From positions 1-40,178 of the forward strand of contig CAJUSM010000021.1 of assembly GCA_910588935.1 (NCBI GenBank): a stretch of 40,178 nt of DNA, written 5' to 3'. The notes below the pieces were generated by a model, which worked only from the letters and a program-made list of their open reading frames with translations, had not been told where the DNA came from and made no database searches. Shown piece by piece: positions 39,524-40,178 of this stretch; position 1 is the stretch's first letter; the number at the start of each line of letters is the position of its first letter. The stretch comes from an uncultured Oscillospiraceae bacterium (lineage in GTDB: Bacteria; Bacillota; Clostridia; Oscillospirales; Acutalibacteraceae). Position numbers and translations under genes: made by a program.

Positions 39524-39991
39524 ATGCGAATTTTGGTAGTGTCCGATACCCACGGCGACAGCCAAAGCCTTCGCCGGGCGATTCTCTCCCAGCCTCAGGC
39601 AGAAGCCGTGATTCACCTAGGCGACGGCCAGGCAGAAATGGAGCAGGCCCGCCTTTCTTTCCCAGAAAAAATGTTTCTTCCTGTTCGGGGTAACTGCGAC
39701 CTGGGCTCCAGCTTGCCCAATACAGGGGAGTTTATGGCGAACGGCCATAAGATTTTTTACACTCACGGGCATTTATACGGTGTAAAATCTGGCGATTACA
39801 ATATTATCTCGGCAGCCCGAGAGCATGGGGCCAAAATTTTGCTCTTTGGCCATACCCATCTCCCACGGGAGGACTATGAGGACGGTCTTTATATTCTAAA
39901 CCCTGGCCGCCTAAGCGGGTGGGAACCAACCTATGGTATCCTAGATATTACCGCCCATGATATTGTCCTCAATGTAATCAAGCTTCCTTAA
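39524..39991 (+). CDS. YfcE/MJ0936-family metallophosphodiesterase
   Basis: 155 residues, a single calcineurin-like domain. All metal-ligand blocks are present in order: 'SDTHGD' (7-12), 'HLGDGQAE', 'RGNCD', 'THGH' and 'GHTH'. Family members hydrolyse phosphodiesters in the presence of Mn2+ or similar ions; the natural substrate is mostly unknown. ATG 39524 lies 7 nt after AAGGAGG. Single gene with a strong terminator downstream. Confidence 0.92.
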   Translation: MRILVVSDTHGDSQSLRRAILSQPQAEAVIHLGDGQAEMEQARLSFPEKMFLPVRGNCDLGSSLPNTGEFMANGHKIFYTHGHLYGVKSGDYNIISAAREHGAKILLFGHTHLPREDYEDGLYILNPGRLSGWEPTYGILDITAHDIVLNVIKLP

Positions 39992-40007
39992 TGCCTATCC
40001 TTTCACC

Positions 40008-40049
40008 AAGGGCTTACTTCGGTTCTGCCGAAGTAAGCCCTTTTATTTT
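40008..40049 (+). terminator. Terminator of the phosphodiesterase gene
   Basis: AAGGGCTTACTTCGG (40008-40022) and CCGAAGTAAGCCCTT (40028-40042) form a perfect 15-bp stem with a 5-nt loop, then TTATTTT. Confidence 0.92.
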
Positions 40050-40178
40050 CCCCCCCTGCAAAATTCATGTATTTCCGCGGGATAAATTTCATATTTTCTA
40101 GACTCTCTTTCACTGTGCGCCACAGCATGTTGCAGTATATAGTTAACTTCCACTCAGAGGCGAAAAGGCCTGCTGAGA

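Noticed and set aside
1..40178. CRISPR array or cas genes
   Set aside because: No regularly spaced direct repeats and no Cas-like proteins are present; the only repeats are the 161-bp element copies and short inverted repeats.

Overview
The window looks like a chromosome segment from an anaerobic, spore-forming Clostridia bacterium, probably of the Oscillospiraceae/Ruminococcaceae type. The reasons are sporulation and germination genes (SpoIIE, a CwlJ/SleB hydrolase beside a GerQ-like protein, a sigma-E type promoter), a tryptophanyl T-box, a TPP riboswitch with intrinsic terminator, an oxygen-sensitive Fe-S serine dehydratase, strong AGGAGG ribosome binding sites and sigma-A promoters mostly with 17-bp spacers. 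This is inference from gene content; no 16S gene is present.

Layout. Positions 1-3150 are a decayed accessory region: the tail of a beta-propeller-like protein, small broken genes, and a large serine recombinase pseudogene split by a 161-bp MITE-like element with TA target duplications. Positions 3190-5431 hold an XRE regulator on the minus strand and, beyond a 0.5-kb regulatory spacer, a plus-strand cassette of five small tandem paralogous peptide genes. Each peptide has 49-62 residues. They share a basic start and a C-terminal signature close to FSLGGMVMPLAxR. The cassette has its own consensus promoter, leader hairpin and terminator. I do not recognise this family, and it is the best candidate for an undescribed system here.

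Positions 5588-16950 carry cysK, a heterodimeric ABC exporter, spoIIE (minus), a PLP aminotransferase and argS. A second copy of the 161-bp element follows and ends exactly at the thiT stop codon. thiT is controlled by a TPP riboswitch. Then come tRNA-Pro(UGG), a GH29 alpha-L-fucosidase (minus), a sigma factor/DUF4179 pair, T-box-controlled trpS and an L-fucose/arabinose isomerase-family gene.

Positions 25041-35328 are almost all minus strand: sdaA; an operon of a cytidylate-kinase-like protein, ApbE, a NusG-domain-II protein and a Gx-family membrane protein, resembling part of a flavin-based electron transfer locus; the gerQ-like/cwlJ pair; a broken papain-like protease gene; rimO-pgsA; and yihY with a double-Nudix protein. 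From 35512 the plus strand carries a phosphohexomutase coupled to mnmA. It is followed by three small low-complexity proteins (minus) and a YfcE-type phosphodiesterase.

Working together: housekeeping translation genes (argS, trpS, tRNA-Pro, mnmA, rimO) are mixed with sporulation/germination genes and with sugar and amino-acid catabolism. The accessory, decaying material is concentrated in the first 3 kb.
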